This document shows, piece after piece, positions 25,433-34,528 of a DNA stretch of 64,000 bases. Source of the stretch: Streptomyces parvus (GTDB lineage Bacteria; Actinomycetota; Actinomycetes; Streptomycetales; Streptomycetaceae); assembly GCF_014648875.1 (NCBI RefSeq), contig NZ_BMRY01000008.1:186001-250000 (forward strand), written 5' to 3'. The position numbers and the translations under genes are program-made. Within the stretch, counting starts at the first letter, position 1, and each line of letters starts with the position of its first letter. The notes under the pieces were generated by a model. It worked only from the letters and a program-made list of their open reading frames with translations. It was not told where the DNA came from and ran no database searches.

Positions 25433-26304
25433 AGCTCTCCCAGTAGCTTCCTGATGAACTCCAAGGACTCACATGGAGTGAGCGCCTGAGACCGGATGAT
25501 GCCATAGCGAGCTTCAAGGTCGCGCACCATGGTTCGAGCCGTGTAGAGACGGCTCTCACCTTGCACCTCAGCATAGGCAATGCGCTGTCCCTGGACGGTG
25601 TCGATCAGGGTGAAGGGGCCGCCCAGCGCGGCATGGTCCTCTCGGTCGAACGGCATGATCTGGATCTCGACGTTGCGCTTCTCGCCGATGCGAATGATCT
25701 GCTCCAACTGGGCGCGAAGCACCGCCTTACCGCCGATCGGCCTGCGGAGCACCCCCTCGTCCAGGATGAAGCTCAGCAACGGGGCGGGGCGGCGGTCGTA
25801 GACCTCCTGCCTGGCCAGCCGAGCCGAGACGCCCTGCTCGACAGCCTCGTCGTCCAGCAAAGGCCGCTCCATGCGAAACCCTGCTCGGGCATAGTCCGCT
25901 GTCTGCAACAGCCCGGGAACGGCGTAGAGGGCATACACGCACAGCGCCACCGCCTTCGCCTCCAACCGCGCCGCATCCCGGAAGAACGCCGGATACTGCG
26001 CCCGCGCCACCTCCTCCTTCATCGCCAGCAGCAATCCACCCGCGTCCAGCACCGGGTCCGCCTGATCGATGAACCCTGGCTGCGGGATCCGCCTCCCCTG
26101 CTCGAACGAGGCCACCGACTGTGCCGCGTACCCGACCCGGTTGCCGAACTCCGTCCGGTCCATCCCCGCCCGGATCCGCAACAACTTCAACTGCCGGCCG
26201 AACGCGACCATCACCCCCGACCCGGGCTCGTCCTCGGGCCGTCCCCCGTGCTCCGGGCCCGCCGCTCGCCCCGCCCCCGAGCCCGGCTCGTCGTCCTGTG
26301 CCAT
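25429..26304 (-). CDS. WhiJ-like XRE-family regulator with DUF5753 domain
   Basis: Transcriptional regulator of about 291 residues. The helix-turn-helix near residues 35-85 reads FGRQLKLLRIRAGMDRTEFG and SVASFEQGRRIPQP; the C-terminal DUF5753 sensor domain runs from about residue 100 (PAFFRDAARLEAKA) to YGIIRSQALTPCESLEFIRKL. The ATG at 26304 is used; an in-frame GTG at 26325 is an alternative and neither has a clear binding site. Operon with a DUF397 gene, divergent from a HATPase gene. Such clusters influence development and antibiotic production in Streptomyces. Confidence 0.85.
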   Translation of the reverse strand: MAQDDEPGSGAGRAAGPEHGGRPEDEPGSGVMVAFGRQLKLLRIRAGMDRTEFGNRVGYAAQSVASFEQGRRIPQPGFIDQADPVLDAGGLLLAMKEEVARAQYPAFFRDAARLEAKAVALCVYALYAVPGLLQTADYARAGFRMERPLLDDEAVEQGVSARLARQEVYDRRPAPLLSFILDEGVLRRPIGGKAVLRAQLEQIIRIGEKRNVEIQIMPFDREDHAALGGPFTLIDTVQGQRIAYAEVQGESRLYTARTMVRDLEARYGIIRSQALTPCESLEFIRKLLGEL

Positions 26305-26340
26305 CGTCGCCACCGCCTGTCCCACGTACGTACACGCCGT

Positions 26341-26373
26341 GCGCCGTCGCGTACAACCACCTCACGACGGCGC
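26341..26373. repeat. Inverted repeat in divergent promoter region
   Basis: Arms GCGCCGTCG (26341-26349) and CGACGGCGC (26365-26373) separated by 15 nt, centred between the XRE regulator and the HATPase gene. A plausible binding site for the XRE regulator, but only one copy is present. Confidence 0.3.
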
Positions 26374-26417
26374 GTCACCTCTGGTCACGCTACGCCACGA
26401 GTCGTCACCGTGGAGGC

Positions 26418-26888
26418 ATGACCAGCAACCCGTCACCCCTCCCCGTACGCATGGCGCGCCCCGCCCAACCCCGTTTCACCTGGCACCACTTCACGATGCT
26501 GTTCAGCTCAACACCGCGCGGTGCACGCCTCGCCCGGCACCTGGCCGGCGAGCGGCTGGACACCTGGGGCGTCCCGTACGGGAGTGACGCCCACGACGCG
26601 TTGACGCTGATCGTGGCGGAGCTCAGCGCCAACGCCGTCAGTCATGGCCTCGTACCGGGACGGGACTTCCGCCTCCGGCTCTCCGCCGAGGCCACGACCG
26701 TACGCGTGGAGGTCACCGACACCCGTGGCGAACGCCTCCCCACGCTCACCGAACCTTCCGCCGCCGACCAGGAAGGCGGCCGAGGGCTTCTCCTCGTAGC
26801 CGCCCTGGCCGACGACTGGGGCTGGTTCCCCCGCCCCGACAGCCCCGGCAAGACCGTCTGGGCCTCGCTGGACGTACGACCGCTCTGA
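26418..26888 (+). CDS. RsbW-like HATPase (anti-sigma-factor-type kinase fold)
   Basis: Protein of 156 residues with a HATPase_c fold of the anti-sigma/SpoIIAB class. The N box is ELSANAVSHGL, the G1-type motif is VEVTDTRGERLP, and the G2 region is DQEGGRGLLLVAALADDWGW. It ends GKTVWASLDV, as usual for Streptomyces members. The ATG at 26418 is preceded by GGAGG only 1 nt away, unusually close; an internal ATG at 26451 is an alternative. Divergent from the XRE/DUF397 operon, matching the WhiJ-cluster arrangement. No sigma factor or anti-anti-sigma gene is adjacent. Confidence 0.85.
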   Translation: MTSNPSPLPVRMARPAQPRFTWHHFTMLFSSTPRGARLARHLAGERLDTWGVPYGSDAHDALTLIVAELSANAVSHGLVPGRDFRLRLSAEATTVRVEVTDTRGERLPTLTEPSAADQEGGRGLLLVAALADDWGWFPRPDSPGKTVWASLDVRPL

Positions 26889-27062
26889 CCCACTACCGAA
26901 TCGCCCACGGGCGCCGAAACTTGCCCTGCCGACATGGCAGGGCCAGGACTCCTCGCGCCGGGACGGCTGCGATTACGTCAGACTGAGCGCGTAGCGGCGC
27001 GGTCTCGGGCAGAATTCGTCGGACACGGGCGCCGACTTCAGGGGGCAGCATTGGGCTATGCC

Positions 27063-28514
27063 ATGAGCAGGATGCCGGTGGGCCAATTCCTTCGTAGTCG
27101 ATTCCGGTCCCTGGGTGACGGCGGATACGCCGGTCTCGTCTTCTTGCTGGCACGTTCTGCCGACAACCCGGACCTCCATGAAAGATTGTTCCGGGAATGG
27201 CCTGACACGCACGATGTCACACGACGGTATCTCGGAGTGATCACACCGGCTCCGTCCGTCATAGTCATCGACGACCGTCACTGGAGGCGGGCGGAGTTCG
27301 CCTCTGCCGTCGACGGCGTCGCCTGCCTCGGGGAGGAGAAGCGGCTCAACACACCGGGGGAGAATGCGGAATCAACGTTCCGGATGGATGCGCGGCCGGC
27401 AGAGGAACATATGACCCTCATGCCGGTTCTGACCCGCCCCGTGCGTGAACACCAGGACGCGCTCTCCGCAGCGGCCACCGAGATGCGGAAGTTCTTCGGC
27501 GTCTCCGAGAAGCTCCTGCCCTGTGCCGTCATCGTCTCCCTGCAGGAGAAAAAGGCGTTCGCCCTGGCGCTGAACGACGTCCCCAGCCTGTATGTCCTGC
27601 TGAAACAGATCAAGATCGGGCTGGAGCCGGTCACCACGGAGATCGACAAGCGGGACGCGGAACTGGCCCGGGCGAAGGAGGCCCGGATCGCCCTCCGCTC
27701 CGACGGTGCCTTGGGCAACCTGCGCGGGAGGGCCGACAGTCTGGGCGCGAACTGGAACTGGCATGTGACACGGCTGGCCTCCGAACTGGTCAGCATTGCG
27801 GGGGAACGGTACGACGAGGACGCCTCGCTCTGTCGCTGGATGGCGCGGCGCCTTGGTCAGAACACATCACTCACGGACGAGGAACAGAAGTCGGCGCGCA
27901 CGCTTGTACGCCTGCTCAGTGAAGCCGGAATCCACGGACGTGTGCCGAGAAGGCTGCGACGCACCCTTGCCAAACTGAACGCTGGATATCCCAACAGCGA
28001 CAGCGTAGTGGTCCGACTAGCAGCCCTGATCGAGGAAGAGCGCGCGATCGAAAGCAGAATCGGGCAACTGAAGGCGAAGATCGATGAACTGGGGCAGCAC
28101 CTGAGCTTGGGAGCGGCAATCGTCGATGCCGCACGGGAGTTCGACCTGACGCCCCTCAGTCCCCAGGACATGCTGGCCTGGCGGGAGCTCGCATGGCCCA
28201 TCGAGGTGCTGTCGCGGCCCAAGCGGGCTCCATCGAGTTCTCACTCGAATCCGACCTCCAGCACTGTGGAAAACACCGTGGCCCACGCAGCAGCCAGGAG
28301 CATCATCCAAGCCGGCACCATCCACGGGGGCGTGCACATCTACGAGCAGGCGGGCGGTTCGACCCCTGCCCTTTCTGAAACCACAGGCCCGCCGAACAGC
28401 AACGCCACGAGGGGGAACATCCCGCCCCCCTCAGACGCAACACCGGAGCCGGAGCCAGCACCGGAGCCGCCGCCGAAGCCAACCTCCGACGGGCTTCCGG
28501 AGCCGCCGAGCTAA
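27063..28514 (+). CDS. Unknown protein with coiled coil and C-terminal IHGGV motif
   Basis: About 483 residues, no signal peptide or TM. No enzymatic motif was recognised. The N-terminal 110 residues have a mixed alpha/beta look (AGLVFLLARSADN, SVIVIDDRHW). A charged helical middle follows, with a probable coiled coil near residues 330-370 (EERAIESRIGQLKAKIDEL), then a Ser/Thr linker. Near residue 415 comes IIQAGTIHGGVHIYEQ, after which the tail is rich in Pro/Glu. Similar QA-x-x-IHGGVH strings occur in many Streptomyces proteins of putative signalling/conflict systems. ATG at 27063 is a guess; an in-frame ATG at 26934 would add 43 atypical residues. The stop overlaps the convergent VWA gene by 4 bp. 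Confidence 0.65.
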   Translation: MSRMPVGQFLRSRFRSLGDGGYAGLVFLLARSADNPDLHERLFREWPDTHDVTRRYLGVITPAPSVIVIDDRHWRRAEFASAVDGVACLGEEKRLNTPGENAESTFRMDARPAEEHMTLMPVLTRPVREHQDALSAAATEMRKFFGVSEKLLPCAVIVSLQEKKAFALALNDVPSLYVLLKQIKIGLEPVTTEIDKRDAELARAKEARIALRSDGALGNLRGRADSLGANWNWHVTRLASELVSIAGERYDEDASLCRWMARRLGQNTSLTDEEQKSARTLVRLLSEAGIHGRVPRRLRRTLAKLNAGYPNSDSVVVRLAALIEEERAIESRIGQLKAKIDELGQHLSLGAAIVDAAREFDLTPLSPQDMLAWRELAWPIEVLSRPKRAPSSSHSNPTSSTVENTVAHAAARSIIQAGTIHGGVHIYEQAGGSTPALSETTGPPNSNATRGNIPPPSDATPEPEPAPEPPPKPTSDGLPEPPS

Positions 28515-29761
28515 CCGATCTCCACCACCCGCGCCCACGCCGGCGGCCGGGGAGGAACGTAGTCGGGGTTGTCCTCGTTCCAGGAGCCGCGCCTGTGGTC
28601 CCTCGGGAACAGGCCGATGACCGTGCGGCACGCCGGCTGAGCGCTCGGCCACGGCGTCTGGCCGTCCGTCAGGACGACGATGGCGTCGGGGCGGGGATGG
28701 GACCGCAGCGCCTTGGCGAATCCCGTACGCAGGTCCGTGCCGCCGCCGCCCACCAGCGGGATGCCCTCGGCCTGGCACAGCGGGTGGACCACCCGGGTCG
28801 CCGCGTCGCACGCGAGGACGGTGACCAGGTCGCGGCGGCCGCCCACCGCGCGGGAGATGGCGGCGACTTCGAGGAGGGCGCTGCCGAGTTCGGCGTCGCT
28901 GACCGAGCCGGAGGTGTCGATGACGACGGAGACCCGGGGCGGTCTGCGGCGGAGGCTCGGCAGGACGACGCCGGGCAGTCCGGTGGAGCGGCGCGCGGGC
29001 CGCCCGTAGCTGTAGTCCTCCCCCGCGCCCGGGCCGGAGGCGGCCGAGCGGACGGCGGCGCCCAGCAGCTCCCGCCAGGGCTGCGGAGGGTGGAACGCCT
29101 CCTCCGCCCACCGCTTCCATCCCTTCGAGGCGTTGCCCGGCCGGCCGGTGATGCCCTGCGCGACCCGGAAGCGGACGGCGTCCTGTTCGTGTGCGCTGAG
29201 TCCGTGCGCGCCGTCCGGCCCCAGGTCCCATTCCCTCTCCAGGCCGTCGGCGCCGCTTCCGCAGTCCAGCCAGGCGAGGTCCTGGGTACGCGGGCCGAGG
29301 CGGAACTGGTACAGGTAGTCCTCCATGAGCTCGCCGGACTGCAGGTGCAGCGTCGACGGGTAGACGGCGCCCTTCGGCCGGGCCAGGCCGTCGCCGTACA
29401 CGTCGTCGTTGATCTCGCAGTCGGCGGCGATGTTCATCCGCAGCCGGTCCCCCGGGCCGGTCAGCCCGCGCTGCCGGGCGACCCGGTCGCTGCGCCCGTG
29501 GTGGTCGCGCAGCAGGTGCGACACCTCGTGGACCCAGACCCCGGCCAGCTCCTCGACCGGGGTGCGGGCGACGAAGGACGGGGAGACGTAGCACCGCCAG
29601 TACCGGTCGACGGCCATGGTCGGGACCTCCCGCGACTCCACGGTGTGCAGGGCGAACAGGGCTGTGGCCAGATAGGGGCGGGCTCGGGCGGCCTGCAGAC
29701 GTGCGGCGAAGAGTTTGTCCAGGTCCAGGTCGAGCGCGCCCGGCGCGTCCGCCGTCGTCAT
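28511..29761 (-). CDS. VWA-like protein with putative metallopeptidase domain (DUF2201)
   Basis: Protein of 416 residues. The N-terminal DUF2201 domain carries an intact zinc-protease-type motif HEVSH at residues 78-82, followed by an acidic helix (NIAADCEINDDVYGD). The C-terminal domain is VWA-like, with a MIDAS motif VVIDTSGSVSD near residue 265 and GGGGTDL near 345. Such proteins pair with MoxR AAA+ ATPases, which remodel targets presented by the VWA partner. The ATG overlaps the ATPase stop (ATGA). Middle gene product of a three-gene minus-strand set; target unknown. Confidence 0.85.
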   Translation of the reverse strand: MTTADAPGALDLDLDKLFAARLQAARARPYLATALFALHTVESREVPTMAVDRYWRCYVSPSFVARTPVEELAGVWVHEVSHLLRDHHGRSDRVARQRGLTGPGDRLRMNIAADCEINDDVYGDGLARPKGAVYPSTLHLQSGELMEDYLYQFRLGPRTQDLAWLDCGSGADGLEREWDLGPDGAHGLSAHEQDAVRFRVAQGITGRPGNASKGWKRWAEEAFHPPQPWRELLGAAVRSAASGPGAGEDYSYGRPARRSTGLPGVVLPSLRRRPPRVSVVIDTSGSVSDAELGSALLEVAAISRAVGGRRDLVTVLACDAATRVVHPLCQAEGIPLVGGGGTDLRTGFAKALRSHPRPDAIVVLTDGQTPWPSAQPACRTVIGLFPRDHRRGSWNEDNPDYVPPRPPAWARVVEIG

Positions 29762-31014
29762 CGGCCCGCCTTCGCCCCGACGCGGGCCACCCGGTCCGCC
29801 GCCCGGTCCGCCCGCTGGGACAGGGAGACCACTCCGGCGAGGTGCTCGATGGCGGCCGGTACGTCCCAGTCCTCCTGGCGCAGCGAGGCGAGGGTGGTGG
29901 CGGGAACGACCACCAGATCGGGGGCTCCGGTCTCCAGCGCCCGGACGAGCAGCGCCCACGCCGCGTCCCAGCGTGCCCGGTCCGGGCGGGTACGCACCGC
30001 GGCGACGACCCCGTCGAGTGCGGCCTGCCGGAGATCGCCGCGCTCGGGCAGGACGGCGCCCGCCGGATCGGCGAGGAGGTCCTCGGGGTCGGGGAGGTCC
30101 ATCCGGTCCAGGCTCGCCAGCAGTTCGAGGCCCGGGCCGTCTCCCACCGTTCCCCTGACCAGCAGGGACAGCACCTCCCGGGAGGATCCGGCGGCGGTGG
30201 AGAAAGCGATCAGGTTCAGCGTCATGTCCCAGCTGCGCGGCGACGGCCACGGGCCGCCCCGGCGGGTCTCCGTGGTGGGCAGCCGGTGGACGAGCGTGGG
30301 GCGGGCGGAGAGCAGCCCGCACACGGCGCGCCGGGCGAAGTCCACGGCCTCGGGCAGCCTTTCGGGGTCGAGGCGGGGCATCGTCGCGCGGGGCCAGGTG
30401 CCGGCGAGGCCGCGTACGACGACCTCGTGGTCGTGGGTCCACTGGAGGTGGACGAACCGGTTGGCGAGCGGCGGGCTCAGCTCCCAGCCGTCGGCCGCCG
30501 ACGAACGCGGGTTGGCCGCCGCCACGATCCTTACGCCGGGCGGGAGCCGCAGTGCACCGATGCGCCGCTCCAGGACGAGGCGCAGCAGCGCGGCCTGGAC
30601 GGCGGGCGGTGCGGTGGAGAGCTCGTCGAGGAACAGCAGGCCCTTTCCCGCCCGTACGAGGCGGACGGCCCAGTCCGGCGGGGCCATCGGCACGCCCTGT
30701 TCGGCCGGGTCGTCGCCGACGATGGGGAGCCCGGAGAAGTCGGACGGCTCGTGCACGCTGGCGATCACGGTGGTGAGCGGCAGGTCGAGGGAGGCGGCGA
30801 GCTGGGTGAGGGCCGCGGTCTTGCCGATGCCCGGCTCGCCCCACAGCAGGACGGGCAGGTCGGCGGAGACCGCCAGGGTCAGCGCCTCCAGCTGGATGTC
30901 CGGGCGCGGCTCGGTGGTGGTGTCGCGGAGGAGGTTCATCAGCGCTTCTGCGACGGCGAGTTGGGAGCCGGGAGCGGGGTCCGTGAGTGCGGAGGACGGG
31001 GTGTTCGTGAGCAT
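29758..31014 (-). CDS. MoxR-type AAA+ ATPase
   Basis: AAA+ chaperone-like ATPase of 418 residues. Walker A is WGEPGIGKTAAL near residue 60, Walker B is GLLFLDELSTAPP near 130, sensor 1 is VAAANPRSSA, and an Arg finger candidate lies in SPPLANRFVHL. These belong to the MoxR branch that works with VWA proteins, and the next gene encodes one. AGGTGA precedes the ATG. The C-terminal 160 residues beyond the AAA lid are longer than in classical MoxR. Likely role is ATP-driven maturation or disassembly of a partner complex; the cognate partner may be the unknown protein encoded just upstream. Confidence 0.87.
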   Translation of the reverse strand: MLTNTPSSALTDPAPGSQLAVAEALMNLLRDTTTEPRPDIQLEALTLAVSADLPVLLWGEPGIGKTAALTQLAASLDLPLTTVIASVHEPSDFSGLPIVGDDPAEQGVPMAPPDWAVRLVRAGKGLLFLDELSTAPPAVQAALLRLVLERRIGALRLPPGVRIVAAANPRSSAADGWELSPPLANRFVHLQWTHDHEVVVRGLAGTWPRATMPRLDPERLPEAVDFARRAVCGLLSARPTLVHRLPTTETRRGGPWPSPRSWDMTLNLIAFSTAAGSSREVLSLLVRGTVGDGPGLELLASLDRMDLPDPEDLLADPAGAVLPERGDLRQAALDGVVAAVRTRPDRARWDAAWALLVRALETGAPDLVVVPATTLASLRQEDWDVPAAIEHLAGVVSLSQRADRAADRVARVGAKAGR

Positions 31015-31096
31015 GGGTGATCACCTGAGGGTGTGCGAGAGGGTGGATGAGGGGGGCAGCCTTGGGAGCGCGGCAGCGGCCGCGGAGGCCCCGGGT

Positions 31097-32548
31097 TCAG
31101 CTGACGGTGGTGTGGCGCGGTCGACGGGCCCTGCGCGGTCGGGCGTCGACGATGCGGCGGGGGTCCCTGCGGCGGCGGATCGGGCCGGGGCCGAGCAGGT
31201 CGGCCCGGAACAGTCCGTAGGTGATCCGCCGTAGAGCCGCGGCTTCCAGTTCGTCCCGCAAGGGGCCCTCGCGCAGCACCGCCTCGGGACCGAGGAGCCC
31301 CTCGACGACGGCGAGCGCGCCGGCGATGTCCCCGTGATCGAGGCGTTCGCGCACACCGGTGAGGCAGTCGGGCCGTCGGTGAGCTTCGTCGACGGCCTGG
31401 AGGCAGGGCAACGGCGTTCCGGTGAGGGCGACCAGCAGTTCTTCGCGCCGGATCTCGGCCGGGTCGTGGTCCAGCGGGGCGAGGGCCCCGTCGACCAGGC
31501 CGATCCGGTGCCGCGATCCCCGGCAGTCCACCAGGCGCACGGCCCCGGCATGGTCGCCGGTACGTGAACGGGCCGGGGCGGAGGCCGGTGCCGGGAGGTC
31601 CGGCACGAGCGCCCGCGCGACCAGCGGGTGCAGTTGTCCGGCCTCGATCGCCCCGGTACGGAGCAGGTCGAGGTCGGGCAGCACCCACGTGGCCGCGTCC
31701 GGCAGCACGGGTGCCGTGGACGAACCCGGGTCCGGCAGCGCCGCCGCGATCCGCGCGACCGGCGTGCCAGGGCCGTTCTCGTCTGCCTCCACGCGGAGAA
31801 GCAGTCGGCGTCGGCCGCCCAGTCGCACACTCACCGTCCCGCCCGGTCCTCGCCCCTCCGCTCGGAGCAGGGTCGCCGCCTCCGCCGCCCACCGGTCGAC
31901 GGCACAGCGGCGGTCCGGTGGCACGACGGCCCACAGGTACGGGTCAACTGGCTGATCGGAGTTTCCGGTTGACGGGTCGTCGGCCCCGGAGCGGAGCGGC
32001 AGTTCATCGGCCCTGCGCGCATCCCACAGGTGGCGGTGCAGATCGAGGCGGAAGCGGCGGTTCGGATGCGGGTGGGGGTGACGGCGGGCGGTGGGCTCGG
32101 TGTGCGAGCCGTCCCACAGCGCGAGGCTGATCCGCTGCCCGGCGTCCGCCCAGGCGGGCGGGGTTCGGACGACCAGGTGCAACGGGCCCGGCCCGTCGCG
32201 CTCCGGTGGGTCGTAGCGGGCCAGGTCGATCGTCAGCCCCGGGCGCAGCAGCCCGTGCGGGGCGACTCTCGGCATGTGCCAGCGCAGCAGGTCAGGTGCC
32301 AGGTGGCGTAGGTCCGCCCGGATGCGGGCGGCGAGGGCCCGGCCGTGACTGCGTGCCACGGAACGGAGTTGGAGATCGACGTCGACGCCTGCCGCGGCGC
32401 ACGCTCCTGCCCAGTCCCCGGCCTCGCGGCGGGCGGTCGCAGTCTCGATCATCGAGGGCGGCACGGCGAACTCGCGCACGCGCGGCCAGAAGGAGGGGAA
32501 ACGCAGAGTGGACGGGCGGGAATCCCGGTTCGCGGTCGAAGTGAGCAT
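31097..32548 (-). CDS. Unknown protein, first gene of the MoxR-VWA triad
   Basis: Soluble protein of 483 residues with no motif I can name. Features seen: an N-terminal segment resembling a helical adaptor (REAGDWAGACAAAGVDVDL), beta-rich central domain with LALWDGSHTEP and a His-rich RRHPHPHPNRRFRLDLHRH stretch, LPDAATWVLPDLDLLRTG near residue 285, and an Arg-rich C-terminus. ATG at 32548 with AGGTGA 6 nt upstream; a GTG two codons earlier is possible. The 82-nt gap to the ATPase and shared strand imply one operon. Conserved linkage would make it the substrate or third component of the MoxR-VWA machine. Confidence 0.72.
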   Translation of the reverse strand: MLTSTANRDSRPSTLRFPSFWPRVREFAVPPSMIETATARREAGDWAGACAAAGVDVDLQLRSVARSHGRALAARIRADLRHLAPDLLRWHMPRVAPHGLLRPGLTIDLARYDPPERDGPGPLHLVVRTPPAWADAGQRISLALWDGSHTEPTARRHPHPHPNRRFRLDLHRHLWDARRADELPLRSGADDPSTGNSDQPVDPYLWAVVPPDRRCAVDRWAAEAATLLRAEGRGPGGTVSVRLGGRRRLLLRVEADENGPGTPVARIAAALPDPGSSTAPVLPDAATWVLPDLDLLRTGAIEAGQLHPLVARALVPDLPAPASAPARSRTGDHAGAVRLVDCRGSRHRIGLVDGALAPLDHDPAEIRREELLVALTGTPLPCLQAVDEAHRRPDCLTGVRERLDHGDIAGALAVVEGLLGPEAVLREGPLRDELEAAALRRITYGLFRADLLGPGPIRRRRDPRRIVDARPRRARRPRHTTVS

Positions 32549-32858
32549 CAGCACTCACCTTGCGCGGACGGGTCCCCCAATCTGTTCATGGAGTGAGTCA
32601 TCGCGGGGAGCTTAGCTCCGGTGACCGGGATCCGCCAGGACTTTCTTCGCCGACGGAGCGACGCCCGGACGAATGCGGGACGCCCGCACGGCCCTGAGCA
32701 GCACTAACGAGCCACTTCGGTGACCGGAACAAGACGGCTCATCCCTCGCTGCGCGCCTCCGGTGGACCTGGAACACCCCCACCGGCCAGACTCGTCCCCA
32801 ACCATGCCGTGGTCGGCCCCCTGCACGTCGACCGCATCCGCACAACCCCGGGGGAACG
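32549..32858. promoter_or_regulatory. Divergent intergenic region between triad and kinase-helicase genes
   Basis: 310 bases with no gene. The 10-mer CGGTGACCGG, itself nearly palindromic, occurs at 32619-32628 and again at 32718-32727, flanked by A/G-rich bases both times; it may be a regulator site. No terminator is expected or seen, since transcription leaves in both directions. Confidence 0.3.
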
Positions 32859-34451
32859 GTGTCACCACAGGCGATCGCCGGTCGGTACGAACTGCTGGAA
32901 GGGCTCGACAGCGGTGGCATGGGCGATGTGTGGCGCGGCTACGACGCTGTGCTCGACCGGCCCGTCGCGGTGAAACTGATCCGGCAGCAAGCCGTTCTCG
33001 GCTCGCCGCAACTGGCCGAGGAGTTCGCGAAGCGCTTCCGTCGCGAGGCCCGCATCACCGCGAAGATCCGGCACCCCGGAGTTCCCCAGGTCTACGACGC
33101 GGTGCTGGACGACTCGTTCGAGCAGCTGTACCTGGTCATGGAGCTGGTCGACGGGGTGGCCCTGTCCTCGTACATCCACCCGGAACGTCCGCTGCCGGTC
33201 AGCTGGGCGGCCGCAGTCGCCGCGCAGGTCGCGACCGTGTTGTCGTACGCACACGAAGTGCCGGTCATTCACCGTGATCTGAAGCCGGGCAACATTCTGG
33301 TCGCCCGGGACGGGACCGTGAAGGTCCTGGACTTCGGGATCGCGGCGATCCTGCGAAGCGACGCCACCAAGCTCACCGCCACCGGCACCCCGATCGGGAC
33401 CTACCAGTACATGGCGCCGGAGCAGGTGCGGGGCGGGCGCACGAGCACGCAGACCGACCTGTACGCGCTCGGCTGCATCCTCCACGAGCTCCTCTGCGGA
33501 AGTCTGTTGTTCAGCGGTGCCAGTGAGTACGTGGTGATGTCTCAGCATGTCAACGCGGCACCCACCCCGCTGCGGACTCTGCGCACCGACGTACCCGAGG
33601 CACTGGAGGACCTCGTCCTGCACCTGCTGCTCAAGGCGCCGGAGGCCCGGCCTGCGGATGTGCAGGAGGTGTACGAGCGGCTGCGTCCCTTCCTGCCGCC
33701 TCCAGGTGAGAAGCCCTCGCCCGGTGAGGAGCAGTGGAACGGTGCGCCCGACCCGACCGGCATCTTCCGCAATCCGTACGCCCCGCGCGCCCGTGCCGGT
33801 GGGGGCCGCCGCCCCACGCCGACCGCCGTGGACCCGGGCGTCGCAGCCGCCGCGCCCGTCCCCGTACCGGAACAGCTGCGTGCGGACATCGAGGAGGCCT
33901 ACCAGCACTCCGATGCGCTGCTGGAGGAGGCGCGGTACGCCCAGGCCGCCGAGGTGCTCGGAGAGCTGATCGAGCCCGCCGCCCGCGCTCTCGGCGAGGA
34001 GAGCAGGAGAGTGCTGGGCCTACGGCGGCAGCGGGCCGCGATCCGGCTGCTCGGCGGAGACTTCCGGGCAGCGCTGCCGGAGTTCGAGGCCCTCGCCGAC
34101 GCCTATGCGCGAACCGACGGGCCGATGGGCGAACGGGCGCGCGGCTGCCGCGCACAGGCTGCCCGCTGCCGGGGGGAGCTCGGGCAGGTCACCGACGCAC
34201 TGGTCTCGCTGCGCAGCGTGCTGGATGTCGTCCGGGCCGTCGACGGCGATGTGAGCGACGAGGCCGTCGAGCTGCGGCGCGACATCGGGATGCTGCTGCT
34301 CGCCCAGGGACTGGCGACCGACGCCGAGCGGATCCTGACACCTCTCTACGACGACCTGTGCCTGGTGTTCGGCTCCGACGACGAGATGACGGAGGAGGTA
34401 GCCGAGGCCCTGGCCCTGATACGTCTCAACCTCGACGGGACCGCGGGCTGA
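32859..34451 (+). CDS. Soluble Ser/Thr protein kinase with TPR-like C-terminus
   Basis: Hanks-type kinase of 530 residues. The glycine loop is LDSGGMGDVWRG, the ATP-binding Lys is in VAVKLI, the catalytic loop is VIHRDLKPGN, and DFG is followed by a typical activation segment GTPIGTYQYMAPEQV. After a Pro-rich linker (residues about 285-330) the C-terminal 200 residues are alpha-helical with TPR-like spacing (YAQAAEVLGEL, FRAALPEFEALADAY). No TM segment or PASTA domain, so it is cytoplasmic rather than a PknB-type receptor. GTG start with GGGGGA upstream. It lies 77 nt before a helicase gene and is probably co-transcribed with it. Confidence 0.88.
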   Translation: MSPQAIAGRYELLEGLDSGGMGDVWRGYDAVLDRPVAVKLIRQQAVLGSPQLAEEFAKRFRREARITAKIRHPGVPQVYDAVLDDSFEQLYLVMELVDGVALSSYIHPERPLPVSWAAAVAAQVATVLSYAHEVPVIHRDLKPGNILVARDGTVKVLDFGIAAILRSDATKLTATGTPIGTYQYMAPEQVRGGRTSTQTDLYALGCILHELLCGSLLFSGASEYVVMSQHVNAAPTPLRTLRTDVPEALEDLVLHLLLKAPEARPADVQEVYERLRPFLPPPGEKPSPGEEQWNGAPDPTGIFRNPYAPRARAGGGRRPTPTAVDPGVAAAAPVPVPEQLRADIEEAYQHSDALLEEARYAQAAEVLGELIEPAARALGEESRRVLGLRRQRAAIRLLGGDFRAALPEFEALADAYARTDGPMGERARGCRAQAARCRGELGQVTDALVSLRSVLDVVRAVDGDVSDEAVELRRDIGMLLLAQGLATDAERILTPLYDDLCLVFGSDDEMTEEVAEALALIRLNLDGTAG

Positions 34452-34528
34452 GGGCCCGGTCTTCTGTCGTTTCCCCCTTGCCCCCACCCCCTCACTCCGT
34501 TCCGCCCGCACCACGGGAGAGTCCACCC

